Shown: positions 50,242 through 60,332, counted from the stretch's first letter. The stretch: 64,000 bases of DNA from Embleya sp042956465 (GCF_042956465.1 NZ_JBIBGL010000016.1:1-64000), one strand, 5' to 3'. The notes: generated by a model from the sequence alone, not told the origin. Program-made: numbers and translations.

Positions 50242-53200
50242 TCAGCGGGTCAACAGGGCCTCGATGGTGGAGCCCGGGGTTTCCGGGGACCAGGTGGGGT
50301 CGCAGCCGGCGAGGGCGGCGAATATTCGGGTCCATCGGGTCGGGTCGGTGCCCGGGTGGGCTTCGAGCAGTGCGGCGATCTCCGCGCGGGCCTCGTCCGC
50401 GGCGGCGCGGATGGCGGGTTCGACGCCGATGCGGTGGCCGGCCTCGGCGATCCAGCGCAGCACCGAGCCGGCGGCGCGGGCGACATGGACCAGGTCGTGG
50501 CCGGTCAGCAGACCGGCCGTGACCAGGTCGTCCAGGTGGGTGTACCAGGTGGCGTCGCCCGGGTCGCTGCCCCCGAAGGCCACCGAGGCACGTGCCTGCT
50601 CCGGGGCCAGCGTCGCGGCGCTGCGGGCCACCTGGTAGTGCACCGGGCCCAGTTCCATCAGTCGCGCGGGCGAGTCCGGCTGGAGCACGAGGCGGTTCAG
50701 CACCGCCGCCGGAAACGGCTCGCGCTCGTGCTCGGCGACGATCAGGCCCCAGTCGCGCAGGTACGGCAGGTCGAGCACCTCGTTGGTCTCGGCTGCCCCG
50801 AAGCACCTGCGCAGCTTGGCCACCAGTTTGTCGCCGGCCCGCTCGCGGTCGATCCGCTCGGTGAGCGCCGCGTCCGGATCGGCCGTCGCGAGTGCCTTGA
50901 GCACCACCCGGCCGGCGGTCGCGCCGAGCACGCCCTGCTCCACCAGGTCGCCGATCCGGTCCGTGCCGCCGTACCTCAACAGGCCTCGCAGGCCCAGGAG
51001 TCGGTCCAGCAGCGACGCCTTCTTGCCCAACTGGCGCAGCGCGTGCTCGATCAGCTCCGGGTCGGCCGCCTCGACCTTGATCCGCAGCGCCGGCAGCACC
51101 GACGCGGTGGGCCGATGGTCGGCCGACAACCGCTCGCGCAACGCCGGATCCAGCGGGAGCAGATCCGTGGGCCCGTTCGCGGGCCGACCCTGCGGCACCC
51201 GGGACAACACCGCGCGGCGCACCGCGACGTCCTCGCGCACCAGCGGTGACCCGTACAGGTCCGCGTTCAACTGCGGGTCGTCCAGCCGCAACAGCCGGTT
51301 CCGCACCACCGGATCGCGGTGCCGGGCCGCCAGGATCCGCAGCCCGGCCCGGTCGTTCGCCAGGAACGGGTACTCGTCCAGCGCGGGCGCATGGTGCTCG
51401 ACGTGGCGTGCGTACGCCGACAGCGTGGGATAGGCGTGCTCGCCGAAGCGGGGCAGCAGCACCGCGAGCGCCTCGGGTGACGCGCGCAGCAGCAGGTCGC
51501 CCGCCGGCCACCGCCAACCGCGCCAGATCCGCCAGGAGTTCTCGTGGGCCGCGGTGAACTCGATGGTGATCGGCGACCGGACCGGCTGCCAATCGCCGGC
51601 CCCGTCGCCACCGTCGGCCGCCGACTTCACGGCCGCGTCCAGGAGTTCGGGCAACGAGCGGTCGCCGGCCGAACCCATCGCGGTCAGCGCGGCCAGCCAG
51701 CGGTCCGGGTCCACGCCCAGCCGCTCGGCGACCAGCGCATCGACAGCCCGGTTCAGCGGACCCGCCAGGACCCGCGATTGCCACCTCCTGGGCAGCGGGG
51801 TCAGGGTCCGCGCGGGCAGCACGCCGAGCAGCTCGATCGGCCCGACGATGCCGTGCCGGTAGACACCCTCGGCCAGGAAGTCGCCGCCGCCACGCTTTGC
51901 TTCGTAGTACTCGCCGATCCAACTCAGAAACGAAGCGGGCTCGGCCGGGCCCGGCCAGGTGTCCCTCGTCGGGTACTGCTCCGGGCGTTCGGCGGGGGTG
52001 CCGGCCAGGATCGAGGCGATGCGATCCCTCGTCGGCTCCTCCAGGTCCTTGTTCTCGGCCATCGCGGCCAACACCTCGGGCTCGCCGAGGTCGATCAGGT
52101 CGTTGGCCACCGACTCGTCGAACACCCGGCGCCCCAGGGCCACCCGCGGCTCCACCGAATCGCTGCCGAAGCACGCCTCGTAGAGCCAACTCGGGTATTC
52201 GAAGCCCGGCGCGTCGATGATCCGCACCGACGCCAGCGCCGCGAGCACGCTCGGATCCGCCGGCACCGGAATCGACTCCGGCCCCGATTCCGGCCCCGAA
52301 CCGGCACCCGCCGCCATCGTGCGCAGCAGATGCACCGCCACCAGCCGGGACGTGCGATCCTGCTCGACGGCCCGGACCGCACGGCGGCGGACCGTCGGCT
52401 CCGGCGCGGACACCGGCTCGTCGCTCGCGGTCTCGGCCGCCTCGCGCCGCGCGATCTCCAGCGCGACGGCGTCCGCACGAGCCAGTTCCTCGGCCCCGGG
52501 ACGCGGACCCGCGGCCTGGCCGGCCAGCACGATCAGCTCGGCGAGCGACCCGGCGAACCCGTCGACCATGGCGACCGCGACGGCCAACGCGTCGGTGTGG
52601 CCCGCGAGATGCTCCCGGCTCAGCTCGGCCAGTCGGGCCCGCAGCGGAGCCAGCACGGTCTCCGGGTTCAGCCCGTGCGCGGACGACACCACCGCCTGCG
52701 CCGGGTGGGCCACGTCGACCAGCCGGACCGGATCCAGCAGACCGTGCTCCACCGCCTCGTTCACCCAGCGCTCGTCCCGGTCGAAGGGCTCGGTGCGCAA
52801 CCACTCCAGTGGCGGGGTGTCGATCGCCCGGCGCACGTGCGTGCGCAGGGCGTTGACCATCGCCAGGCGCAGGTACGCCCGATCCTCGTCGGTGGCGTGC
52901 TCGTGTCGGATCAGGTCGTCGATCGCTTCGTAGGCGAACGGCTGCTCGCGGTTGGCCGCCATCAGCAGCGGGAAATCGTGTGCGTACGGCTCGTGCACCA
53001 GGTCGCGGACCGTGGTGCGACTGGTCCGGGTCTGGAAGCGGTGCGGCAACGTGGCCGGATCCTCGTAGGGTTCGCCGCTCGCGCGCAGGTCGGCCAGGCC
53101 GTCCTCGGCCTTGAGCGCGGCCTCCACCCGCTTGCGGATCTGCGCCGCGGTGCCGGTCCCGGTGGTGTCCAGGAGCGTGCGTACGCCGTCCGGGCCGTGG

Positions 53201-54906
53201 CGCTCCCACACCTTGATGTAGGCGTACTGCTGGGCGACCTTGCGGCAGCCGAACCCCAGTGCCCGCGCGGCCAGTTCCGGTTCGCCGCAGGCCACCAGCG
53301 GGAGCAGGGTGCGCCGGTCGCCGTGCGCGAGCAGATCGCCGCGCAGGCCCGGGTCCAGCGGTGTGCGTCGGGCGATGGCGCGGCGCAACGACGGGGTCGA
53401 GCGCATGCCGAGATACGCGGCGGCGTCCACGGCCGGGACCCGCTTGGCGACCAGGCGGTCGAGTTCGCGGATGTCCAGGCCGATATTGCGGGCCAGCGCC
53501 TCCCACGCGCGCGGGTCGGTCGAGGTGATCGCCGCCTCGCGCACGGGCTGTGGGAGCACACCGCTGGAGAGCAGGTCGCGCACCAGGCCGTCGGCCAGGT
53601 CGGGCAACAACGCGCGCAGGTCGTCCGGGTCGGCCGAGACGAGCAGGTGCCGAAACGGCTTGGTCAGCGTCGGGGGCGGGCCGCCGACCTGCTCCGGCGG
53701 CCCGGTGACGGTACCTGCCGCGATGCCCGCGAGCAGGGTCGGCAGCGCGTCGCGGTGCCGGGGCAACACCGCACGCAGGGTGTTCCAGCGGTCCGCGCGG
53801 GTGCCCAGGTGCCGGCGCAACAACTCGCGCAATTCGGCGCAGTCCGGGAGTTCGGCCAGCGTGGCGACGGCCGTCCGGGCGGGGCTCACCTCGTTCAGCA
53901 CCCGGGCCACGTCGGCGGGCTCGGCCAGGTCGCGGGTGAGCGCGGCGATCCGGGTCAGCGCGGGGTGCCGGGGAGTGCCGATCGCCGCCCGCAGCACCGC
54001 GAGCGTCGGCCGGGCCACCGGGCCCACCGCCGTCGGATGCGCGGTGTACAGCGCGACGAGCAGGTCGTCGGGGCAGTCCGGGTCGGCGGCCAGGAGTGCG
54101 GCGGTGGCCTCCGGCAGCGGCTCGCGCCGGTGCTCGTTCCGCAGCGCGGCCCAGTCGATCTCCCGACGCCAGGGCGACGGATGAACCCCGGCGCGCAATT
54201 CGGCGATCAGCCCGGCGGGACCCTCGGCCTCGGCCACCGCGGCGGCAAGCCGGGCGACCCGCGCCTCGGCTGTGCCGTCGGCGGCCTCGGTCGTCTCGGC
54301 CGGCCGGCCGGCGAGCGCGGCCACCTCGGGCCGCACGTGGCGCAGCGCCTCGGGCAGCAGGTCGGCGCCGCCGTATCGGCTCAGCGACAACAGGCCGCGC
54401 AGTTCCTCGGCGGCGGTCAGGGTGCCGGCGCACGCGCGCAGCGCGTGCGCGACCAGATCGGGTCGTTCGGCGACCACGGCCGCGGCCGGCCCGCGCGGCG
54501 GCTCCCCCGCCGCGGACTGCGCGAGCAACTCCTCGTGTAGTGCGGTCAGCGGATGCGGGGTCTCGGTGTAGCGGCCGGGGGCGAGCACGGCCCGGCGCAT
54601 CCAGCCGGTGGCCTCGGGATGTGCGTAGACGATCCGGTCGACCACCGGGTCCGGTTGCTCCAGGAGCGCGGCCAGGTCTGCCGGGGTGAGCAACCCGCCG
54701 TTGCGCGCGAGACTGCGGCGGACCCACGGGTCGGGGTCACGGGCGGCGAGCGCCCGCACGCCCGGTGTCGGCCGGTCGCCCAGGAGTGCGCCGATCACGT
54801 CGTCGCCGACGCGATGGCGGATCCGGCCGAGGTCGCCGACGGCGGCGCCCTCGAACAGCAGTCCGATCAGAAGGGCCTTGTTCGCGACCTGTACCCGTGA
54901 CACCAC
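50242..54906 (-). CDS. Giant helical-repeat (HEAT/LRV-like) protein of unknown function, 1554 residues
   Basis: No enzyme motif is recognised. The sequence consists of helix pairs with DP-x-VR-x-x-(V/L)A-type turns, for instance ARDPDPWVRRSLARNGGLL near residue 55, LEQPDPVVDRIVYAHPEAT near 80 and ARHRDPVVRNRLLRLDDPQL near 1190, resembling HEAT or leucine-rich-variant repeats. A Gly/Ser/Pro-rich linker near 860-885 splits it into two halves. There is no signal peptide or membrane helix, so it should be a cytoplasmic scaffold. A GTG start at 54906 (or 54903) is used. It is one of the longest genes in the window, with no partner in the same operon except perhaps the downstream ligase. Confidence 0.85.
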   Translation of the reverse strand: MVSRVQVANKALLIGLLFEGAAVGDLGRIRHRVGDDVIGALLGDRPTPGVRALAARDPDPWVRRSLARNGGLLTPADLAALLEQPDPVVDRIVYAHPEATGWMRRAVLAPGRYTETPHPLTALHEELLAQSAAGEPPRGPAAAVVAERPDLVAHALRACAGTLTAAEELRGLLSLSRYGGADLLPEALRHVRPEVAALAGRPAETTEAADGTAEARVARLAAAVAEAEGPAGLIAELRAGVHPSPWRREIDWAALRNEHRREPLPEATAALLAADPDCPDDLLVALYTAHPTAVGPVARPTLAVLRAAIGTPRHPALTRIAALTRDLAEPADVARVLNEVSPARTAVATLAELPDCAELRELLRRHLGTRADRWNTLRAVLPRHRDALPTLLAGIAAGTVTGPPEQVGGPPPTLTKPFRHLLVSADPDDLRALLPDLADGLVRDLLSSGVLPQPVREAAITSTDPRAWEALARNIGLDIRELDRLVAKRVPAVDAAAYLGMRSTPSLRRAIARRTPLDPGLRGDLLAHGDRRTLLPLVACGEPELAARALGFGCRKVAQQYAYIKVWERHGPDGVRTLLDTTGTGTAAQIRKRVEAALKAEDGLADLRASGEPYEDPATLPHRFQTRTSRTTVRDLVHEPYAHDFPLLMAANREQPFAYEAIDDLIRHEHATDEDRAYLRLAMVNALRTHVRRAIDTPPLEWLRTEPFDRDERWVNEAVEHGLLDPVRLVDVAHPAQAVVSSAHGLNPETVLAPLRARLAELSREHLAGHTDALAVAVAMVDGFAGSLAELIVLAGQAAGPRPGAEELARADAVALEIARREAAETASDEPVSAPEPTVRRRAVRAVEQDRTSRLVAVHLLRTMAAGAGSGPESGPESIPVPADPSVLAALASVRIIDAPGFEYPSWLYEACFGSDSVEPRVALGRRVFDESVANDLIDLGEPEVLAAMAENKDLEEPTRDRIASILAGTPAERPEQYPTRDTWPGPAEPASFLSWIGEYYEAKRGGGDFLAEGVYRHGIVGPIELLGVLPARTLTPLPRRWQSRVLAGPLNRAVDALVAERLGVDPDRWLAALTAMGSAGDRSLPELLDAAVKSAADGGDGAGDWQPVRSPITIEFTAAHENSWRIWRGWRWPAGDLLLRASPEALAVLLPRFGEHAYPTLSAYARHVEHHAPALDEYPFLANDRAGLRILAARHRDPVVRNRLLRLDDPQLNADLYGSPLVREDVAVRRAVLSRVPQGRPANGPTDLLPLDPALRERLSADHRPTASVLPALRIKVEAADPELIEHALRQLGKKASLLDRLLGLRGLLRYGGTDRIGDLVEQGVLGATAGRVVLKALATADPDAALTERIDRERAGDKLVAKLRRCFGAAETNEVLDLPYLRDWGLIVAEHEREPFPAAVLNRLVLQPDSPARLMELGPVHYQVARSAATLAPEQARASVAFGGSDPGDATWYTHLDDLVTAGLLTGHDLVHVARAAGSVLRWIAEAGHRIGVEPAIRAAADEARAEIAALLEAHPGTDPTRWTRIFAALAGCDPTWSPETPGSTIEALLTR

Positions 54907-55260
54907 TCACCCCGTACTCGCCCGTTCCGCTTGCGGGTTACACCCCATCACAGCGTCCGGACATCGGGCGCGCCGGCCCCGCCGCGTGGCCGCCCGGCCC
55001 GGACGCGGACCCGGGTCGACGTGTCGACCTGCGGTGGTTACGGGTACAACCGATCGAGTCCTCCCGAGTAGTACGGCCTGTCCGGATCTTGGTCGAGCAC
55101 GTACTGCGTCGCGATCCGCCCTGCCTGGTGGGGTTCCGGGGCATTCCCGGGGCCGCCGGGTGGCAGGGCACGGTCGGGGCGCATTGCCGGCCGCGGACGG
55201 GTCATGTCCAGGCGGAGGCCATGCCCGGCGGGTTCGCCCGCTCGAAAGGACGGTTCGGTG
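54907..55260. other. 354-bp divergent promoter region
   Basis: This gap separates the starts of the giant repeat protein (minus) and the glutamate-cysteine-ligase-like gene (plus). It should contain both promoters. I saw no convincing gene, hairpin or long dyad in it. Confidence 0.6.
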
Positions 55261-56370
55261 ATGACCACCCTGGGTGTCGAGGAGGAGTACCTGCTCGTGG
55301 ACCCGGTCAGCGGGCTGCCGGTACCGGCGGCCGAGCGGGTCCGGGCCGAGGTGGGTCTGCGGCCCGGGTTCGACCTCGGCGACGTGCAGCCCGAGTTACT
55401 GAAGGCGCAGTTGGAGGTGGCGACACCGGTGTGCTCCTCGCTCGACGAGATCGGCGGGCACCTGTACCGGATGCGGCACGAACTGTCGGCGGCGGCCGAG
55501 CGGATCGGTTGTCGGATGGTCGCCTGCGGTACCGCGCCCGCGGGCAACGGGAAGCCGATGGAGATCAGCGAGCATCCGCGCTATCTCGCGATCGCGGAGA
55601 ACGCCCGGCGCCTGGCCGACGTGCAACTCATCCACGGGATGCATGTGCATGTGGCGGTGCCGGACCGGGAGACGGGGGTTCAGGTCGTCAACCGGATCCG
55701 GCCGTGGTTGCCGCTGCTGGTCGCGATGGGCGCCAACTCGCCGCTCTGGCAGGGGGTGGACACCGGTTTCGCGAGTTGGCGCACGATCCACTACGCACGC
55801 TGGCCGGTCGAGGGGCAACCCCCGGTGTTCGTGGATCTGGAGGAGTACGAACGCAGGGTGGACGCCCTGCTCGCGGTGGGGGTGATGCTGGACCGCGGTC
55901 AGGTGTACTGGCAGGTGCGGCTGTCCGAACGTTTTCCCACCATCGAGATCCGCTGCCCGGACGTGCAGTTGCGGGCGGACGATGCGGTGATGCTGGCCGG
56001 ACTGGTCCGGGCGCTGGTGGTCACCGCACTGCACCAGCACCACGAGAAGGCGCCGTACGCCGCACCCGACCAGGAACTGCTGCGCGCCGCCTGCTGGTTG
56101 GCGGCCCGGGACGGACTGGACGGGGATCTGTTCGGGCCGGTGGGGCCGGCGGGAGCGGCCCGGCGGATGCAGGCCGGTGATCTGGTCGGCGAACTGCTCG
56201 CGCACGTCACCCCGGTGCTGGACGAATTCGGGGACACCACGCGGGTGTTCGCCCTGGTGGATCGGATGATCGTGCAGGGTACGGGGGCCGATCGGCAGCG
56301 TGAGGCGTTCGTGGCCGGGGGGTTGCCGAGCGTGCTGGACCTGCTGATTTCGGACACTTCGGCGAGGTAG
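55261..56370 (+). CDS. Glutamate-cysteine ligase family protein, YbdK type (carboxylate-amine ligase)
   Basis: This 369-residue ATP-dependent ligase joins a carboxylate to an amine. The start MTTLGVEEEYLLVDPVSGLP and the segment IHGMHVHVAVPDRETGVQV are diagnostic of the GCS2/YbdK family, and PTIEIRCPDVQLRADDAVML completes the active site. YbdK-type proteins have weak glutamate-cysteine ligase activity; the natural substrate is unsettled. An AAAGGAC lies eight bases before the GTG/ATG pair at 55258/55261. It is followed after 89 bp by the RCK-like gene on the same strand. Confidence 0.93.
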   Translation: MTTLGVEEEYLLVDPVSGLPVPAAERVRAEVGLRPGFDLGDVQPELLKAQLEVATPVCSSLDEIGGHLYRMRHELSAAAERIGCRMVACGTAPAGNGKPMEISEHPRYLAIAENARRLADVQLIHGMHVHVAVPDRETGVQVVNRIRPWLPLLVAMGANSPLWQGVDTGFASWRTIHYARWPVEGQPPVFVDLEEYERRVDALLAVGVMLDRGQVYWQVRLSERFPTIEIRCPDVQLRADDAVMLAGLVRALVVTALHQHHEKAPYAAPDQELLRAACWLAARDGLDGDLFGPVGPAGAARRMQAGDLVGELLAHVTPVLDEFGDTTRVFALVDRMIVQGTGADRQREAFVAGGLPSVLDLLISDTSAR

Positions 56371-56459
56371 GCGACGGTCGGCGGTGACGGGGTGCCTGTT
56401 CGGGGAGGACGGGCGGACAGGGGCTGACGGGGGGAGGGCCCGGCAGGCAGGGTGGGGGT

Positions 56460-58289
56460 GTGTCGACACTTCCGCATCACCCGACTCCTCCGCCTCGGGC
56501 CGGCCACCTCGTGGTGTGCGGCGACGATGCGCTCGCCCAGCGGCTGTCGTACGAACTCGCGCACGTCTACGGGGAACATGTGACCGTGCTGCTGCCCTCG
56601 GTGCACCGCAACCACGGTCCACAGATCGATGACCTGGCGCGCGGCGGCGGACTTTCGGTGTCCGTGGTCGAGGCCGCCGAGCCGACCGACGACGCGCTGC
56701 GCTCGGCGGGCGTATCGGGCGCGTCGGCGCTCGCGCTGGTCTATCGCGACGACCGGGCCAACATCCACGCGGCGCTGCGGGCCCGGCGGATCAACCCGCG
56801 GATCCGGCTCGTGGTGCGGCTGTACAACCGCAAGCTCGGTCGGCATCTGCAGGAACTGCTCGACCGGGCGGTGGCGGCCCGGGTCGGCGACGGCTCGGCC
56901 GGCGAGGTGACCACGACCGTGCTCTCCGACGCGGACACCGCCACCCCGGCCCTGGTCGCCGCCGCGATCGCCGGTGCGGGCAAGGTCGTTCAGGCCGACG
57001 GGCTGCTGCTGCGCGCGGCCGAGCGACCCGCCGACGAGCGCGACCCCGCGCCGTACCTGTACACGCTCGCGCTGGCCTCGGACGAGCCGGGCGGCAGCCC
57101 GGAGTTGTTGCCCGACGACGCCGCGGCTGCCGCCGGCCGGGCCACCCGGGGCCGTACCGTCCTGGAGACGATCAGCCTGGAGGAGAGCCCCGCGACGCCG
57201 GTCAACCGGCCCCGATTGCCGCCGGGACTGCCGGTGGCCACGCTGTTCCCGCGGCGGTTGCGCTACGCGATCCTCGGCCTGATCGCGCTGCTCTTCGTCT
57301 TCGCCGGGCTGACCTGGTGGGTCACCGGGGACCCACCGCTGCGGGCCGCCTATCGCTCGATCCTGGACGTCTTCGGGATGGGCGAACCGGCGCTCGGCGA
57401 GGGCACCGGGCGCCAGATCGTCCAGGTGTTGTCCGGACTCGCCGGACTGGCCCTGCTGCCGGTGCTGTTCGCGGTGGTGCTGGAGAGCCTGGGCACCTTC
57501 CGGACCGCGACCACCCAGCGTCCGCCGCCGCGGGCGATCGCCGACCACGTGGTGCTGCTGGGTCTGGGCAAGATCGGCACGCGCGTGCTGGATCGACTGT
57601 GCGACCTGGGCGTTCGGGTCGTGTGCGTGGAACGCGACCCACAGGCGCTGGGCATCACCACCGCGCATGCGCGCCGGGTGCCGGTGGTGATCGGCGACGT
57701 CACCCGCGAGGGTGTCCTGGAGGCCGCGCACATCGGCACCAGCCGGGCACTGCTGGCGCTGACCAGCGACGACGCGATCAACCTGGAGGCGGCCCTGTAC
57801 GCCCGCGAAGTGGATCCGGAACTGCGGGTGGTGTTACGGCTGTTCGACGACGACTTCGCCAGGACGGTGTACGGGACGCTGCGCGAGTCCTACCCGAACG
57901 CGCTCACCCGCAGCCGCAGCGTGTCCTCGCTCTCCGCGCCGGCCTTCGCCGGAGCCGTGATGGGTCGGCAGATCCTGGGCGCGATCTCGGTGGAACGCGA
58001 GGTGCTGCTGTTCGCGGCGATCGACGTCGCGGGCCGCCCGGAATTGCAGGGCCGCACGGTGGCGGAATCGTTTCGGGCCGGGATGTGGCGGGTGCTCGCG
58101 CTGGACGTGGCCGATCCGGCGGACCGCCGGGCCGATCTGGGCACCGACGCGGCGCCGCAGCGCGATCTGGTGTGGGAACTGCACCCGGGCTACCTCCTCC
58201 GGTCGACCGACCGGGTGGTGCTGGCGGCGACCCGGCAGGGGTTGGCCGAGTTGTTGCGCGGGGATCGCGGCGGCATGCCGACGGGGTAG
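56460..58289 (+). CDS. RCK-2TM-RCK (TrkA-N) membrane protein without K+ selectivity filter
   Basis: This 609-residue protein begins with a degenerate TrkA-N/RCK domain (residues 14-190, with VVCGDDALAQRL in place of a GxGxxG loop). Two membrane helices follow, 268-288 (RYAILGLIALLFVFAGLTWW) and 321-345, then a canonical RCK domain with LLGLGKIGTRVLDR at 366-379 and NAD-type features, and a C-terminal TrkA_C region. The loop between the helices, residues 289-320, lacks any TVGYG-like filter. It is therefore related to CASTOR/ potassium channel-like proteins but may not conduct K+. The GTG at 56460 follows GGTGGGG. It is the second gene after the ligase-like gene. Confidence 0.85.
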   Translation: MSTLPHHPTPPPRAGHLVVCGDDALAQRLSYELAHVYGEHVTVLLPSVHRNHGPQIDDLARGGGLSVSVVEAAEPTDDALRSAGVSGASALALVYRDDRANIHAALRARRINPRIRLVVRLYNRKLGRHLQELLDRAVAARVGDGSAGEVTTTVLSDADTATPALVAAAIAGAGKVVQADGLLLRAAERPADERDPAPYLYTLALASDEPGGSPELLPDDAAAAAGRATRGRTVLETISLEESPATPVNRPRLPPGLPVATLFPRRLRYAILGLIALLFVFAGLTWWVTGDPPLRAAYRSILDVFGMGEPALGEGTGRQIVQVLSGLAGLALLPVLFAVVLESLGTFRTATTQRPPPRAIADHVVLLGLGKIGTRVLDRLCDLGVRVVCVERDPQALGITTAHARRVPVVIGDVTREGVLEAAHIGTSRALLALTSDDAINLEAALYAREVDPELRVVLRLFDDDFARTVYGTLRESYPNALTRSRSVSSLSAPAFAGAVMGRQILGAISVEREVLLFAAIDVAGRPELQGRTVAESFRAGMWRVLALDVADPADRRADLGTDAAPQRDLVWELHPGYLLRSTDRVVLAATRQGLAELLRGDRGGMPTG

Positions 58290-58484
58290 CGGCGCCCGCC
58301 CGGTCGGTCGCCCGCGTCGGCCCGCGTCGGCCCGGCGCCGGCTCGCCCGGTCGGCCCGCCGGCCGGCCCGGGTCCGTCCGAGAAGCACAGGATGTCCGAA
58401 TTTCGCCTTCGATGTGACGGTCCGTCGCCGACAGACTGCGTAGCGACACGATCGTCGATGCAACGAAGGACAGGGTGAGCGGCG

Positions 58485-60278
58485 ATGTCCGAGGGATTCG
58501 CGCCGGAGACGGACGCGGAAGCGGGTACGGGAGCCGGATCCGGCCCGGCCGAGGTGATCTTCCACGGCGGCGAAATCGAGACGGTGGCGGGCGGGCCCGG
58601 CCCGAGGGAGATCGTGGGGGAGGTCGGTGCGCGACCCGAGGCGGTCGCCGTCAAGGACGGTCGCATCGCCTTCGTCGGCGACCTGGACGAGGCGCTCGCG
58701 CAGTGGCGGGGCCCCACGACCCTGCTGTACGACCTGGCCGGCCGGGCGCTGCTGCCGGGCTTCATCGACCCGCACGGCCACGTGGTGGGCACCGGCCTCC
58801 AGGAGACGATCGCCGACCTGCTTCCCGAACCGGACGGCGACGTCGGGGACATCGACACGATCGTGCGCAAGCTGCGCCGGTTCGCCGACGGTGAGGTCGG
58901 CCGGCGATCCGAGTGGATCGTCGGCTTCGGCTACGACGACGCGCTGCTGGACGGCGAGTCGCATCCGACCCGGGAGGACCTGGACCGGGTCTCCATGGAG
59001 CGGCCGGTGCTGGCCATCCACCAGTCGTTCCATCTGGGCGCGGTGAACAGCAAGGGGTTGGAGGTGCTGGAGTACAGCGCCGCCACGAAGGACCCCAAGG
59101 GCGGGCGGATCCGACGCGGCGACGAGTCGGTGCTGCCGTTCGGCGAGCCGGACGGGGTGTTGGAGGAGACCGCGTTCCTCCCCGCCTCCGGCCGCGCGAT
59201 CATGGGCATCGCCGAGCAGGATCGGGCGCGCTTCCTGGACAAGGGCTTGAAGGCGGCGGCGAGTTACGGCTTCACGACCGTGCAGGAGGGCGCCGCGGAG
59301 TTGGCGGTGCTGGGTGACCTGCGGGCACTGGCCGCGGCCAAGGCGCTGCCCCTGGACGTCGTCGTCTACGTGAAGGCGGCCGACGCGATCAAGGCGCCGC
59401 ACCTGGTGGAGGCGAGCGCGGAGTATCTGAACGGTCTGCGGGCGGCCGGGATCAAGCTGCATCTGGACGGCTCGCCACAGGGCCGGACGGCCTGGCTGCG
59501 CAAGCCGTACAAGACTCCGCCGGGGGACTTGGGCGACGACTACTGCGGCTACCCGACCCTGGAGGAGGAGGTCGCCCTCGACCAGGTCCGGGCCGGCTTC
59601 GCACACGGCTGGCAGGTGATCGCGCACGTCAACGGCGACGAGGCGATCGCCCAGCTGATCCGTTGCGTGCAGACCGCCACCAAGGAGGCGAGGCCGGCCG
59701 ATCGGCGCACCGTGGGCATCCACTGTCAGACGGCGGGTGAGGACCAGATCGAGGAGTTCCGCCGCTTGGGCATCATCCCGTCGTTCTTCTCGATGCACAC
59801 GTTCTACTGGGGCGACTGGTACTACGAGACGGTGCTCGGTGAGGAACGCGCCGTCGACATCTCGCCCGCGGGATGGGCCCTGGCCCGCGGCATGGTCTAC
59901 ACCTCGCACCACGACGCGCCGGTGGCCCGGCCGAGTTCGCTCGCGATCCTGTCGAGCCAGGTCACCCGGAAGACCCGCAAGGGCAAGACGCTCGGCAAGC
60001 ACCAGTGCGTGTCGGGCGCGGACGCGGTGCGGTCGATCACCATCAACGCGGCCTACCAGTACGGCGAGGAGGCGGACAAGGGCAGCATCGAGGTGGGCAA
60101 GCTGGCCGACCTGGTGATCCTGAGCGCGAATCCGGCGACGGTGCCGGGTGAGGCGATCGCGGAGATCACCGTCGAGGAGACGATCAAGGCGGGCCGTACG
60201 GTCTTCCCGCCGGTCGAGGAGACGCCCGTCCCGGTGCCCCCGGGGGTCGGGGCGAAGCTGTTCACGCACCACTGCTGA
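58485..60278 (+). CDS. YtcJ-type amidohydrolase
   Basis: This 597-residue member of the amidohydrolase_3 family hydrolyses amides, ureas or similar bonds with a metal centre. The first metal motif is GFIDPHGHVVGTG (HxH), and other His ligands are in WQVIAHVNGDEAI, VGIHCQTAGED and YTSHHDAPV. The family length is 500-600. The first 20 residues are Gly/Glu/Ala-rich. AGGACAGGGTGAG upstream supports the ATG at 58485. It is followed by a bidirectional terminator. The substrate is unknown. Confidence 0.93.
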   Translation: MSEGFAPETDAEAGTGAGSGPAEVIFHGGEIETVAGGPGPREIVGEVGARPEAVAVKDGRIAFVGDLDEALAQWRGPTTLLYDLAGRALLPGFIDPHGHVVGTGLQETIADLLPEPDGDVGDIDTIVRKLRRFADGEVGRRSEWIVGFGYDDALLDGESHPTREDLDRVSMERPVLAIHQSFHLGAVNSKGLEVLEYSAATKDPKGGRIRRGDESVLPFGEPDGVLEETAFLPASGRAIMGIAEQDRARFLDKGLKAAASYGFTTVQEGAAELAVLGDLRALAAAKALPLDVVVYVKAADAIKAPHLVEASAEYLNGLRAAGIKLHLDGSPQGRTAWLRKPYKTPPGDLGDDYCGYPTLEEEVALDQVRAGFAHGWQVIAHVNGDEAIAQLIRCVQTATKEARPADRRTVGIHCQTAGEDQIEEFRRLGIIPSFFSMHTFYWGDWYYETVLGEERAVDISPAGWALARGMVYTSHHDAPVARPSSLAILSSQVTRKTRKGKTLGKHQCVSGADAVRSITINAAYQYGEEADKGSIEVGKLADLVILSANPATVPGEAIAEITVEETIKAGRTVFPPVEETPVPVPPGVGAKLFTHHC

Positions 60279-60288
60279 CGGCGTGGTC

Positions 60289-60323
60289 CGTCCCGCCCGG
60301 GCCGGGTCGGCGCGGGCGGGACG
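60289..60323. terminator. Bidirectional terminator after amidohydrolase
   Basis: A perfect 11-bp stem (60289-60299 with 60313-60323) with 13-nt loop lies between the amidohydrolase (stop 60278) and the YbaK-like gene (stop 60333). Confidence 0.85.
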
Positions 60324-60332
60324 ACCCGACGG

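Noticed and set aside
50054..54727. Continuous minus-strand frame fused ahead of the DNA ligase
   Set aside because: It overlaps the repeat-protein gene in another frame and translates to Arg/Gly/Ala-rich noise; the ligase has a normal start at 50053.
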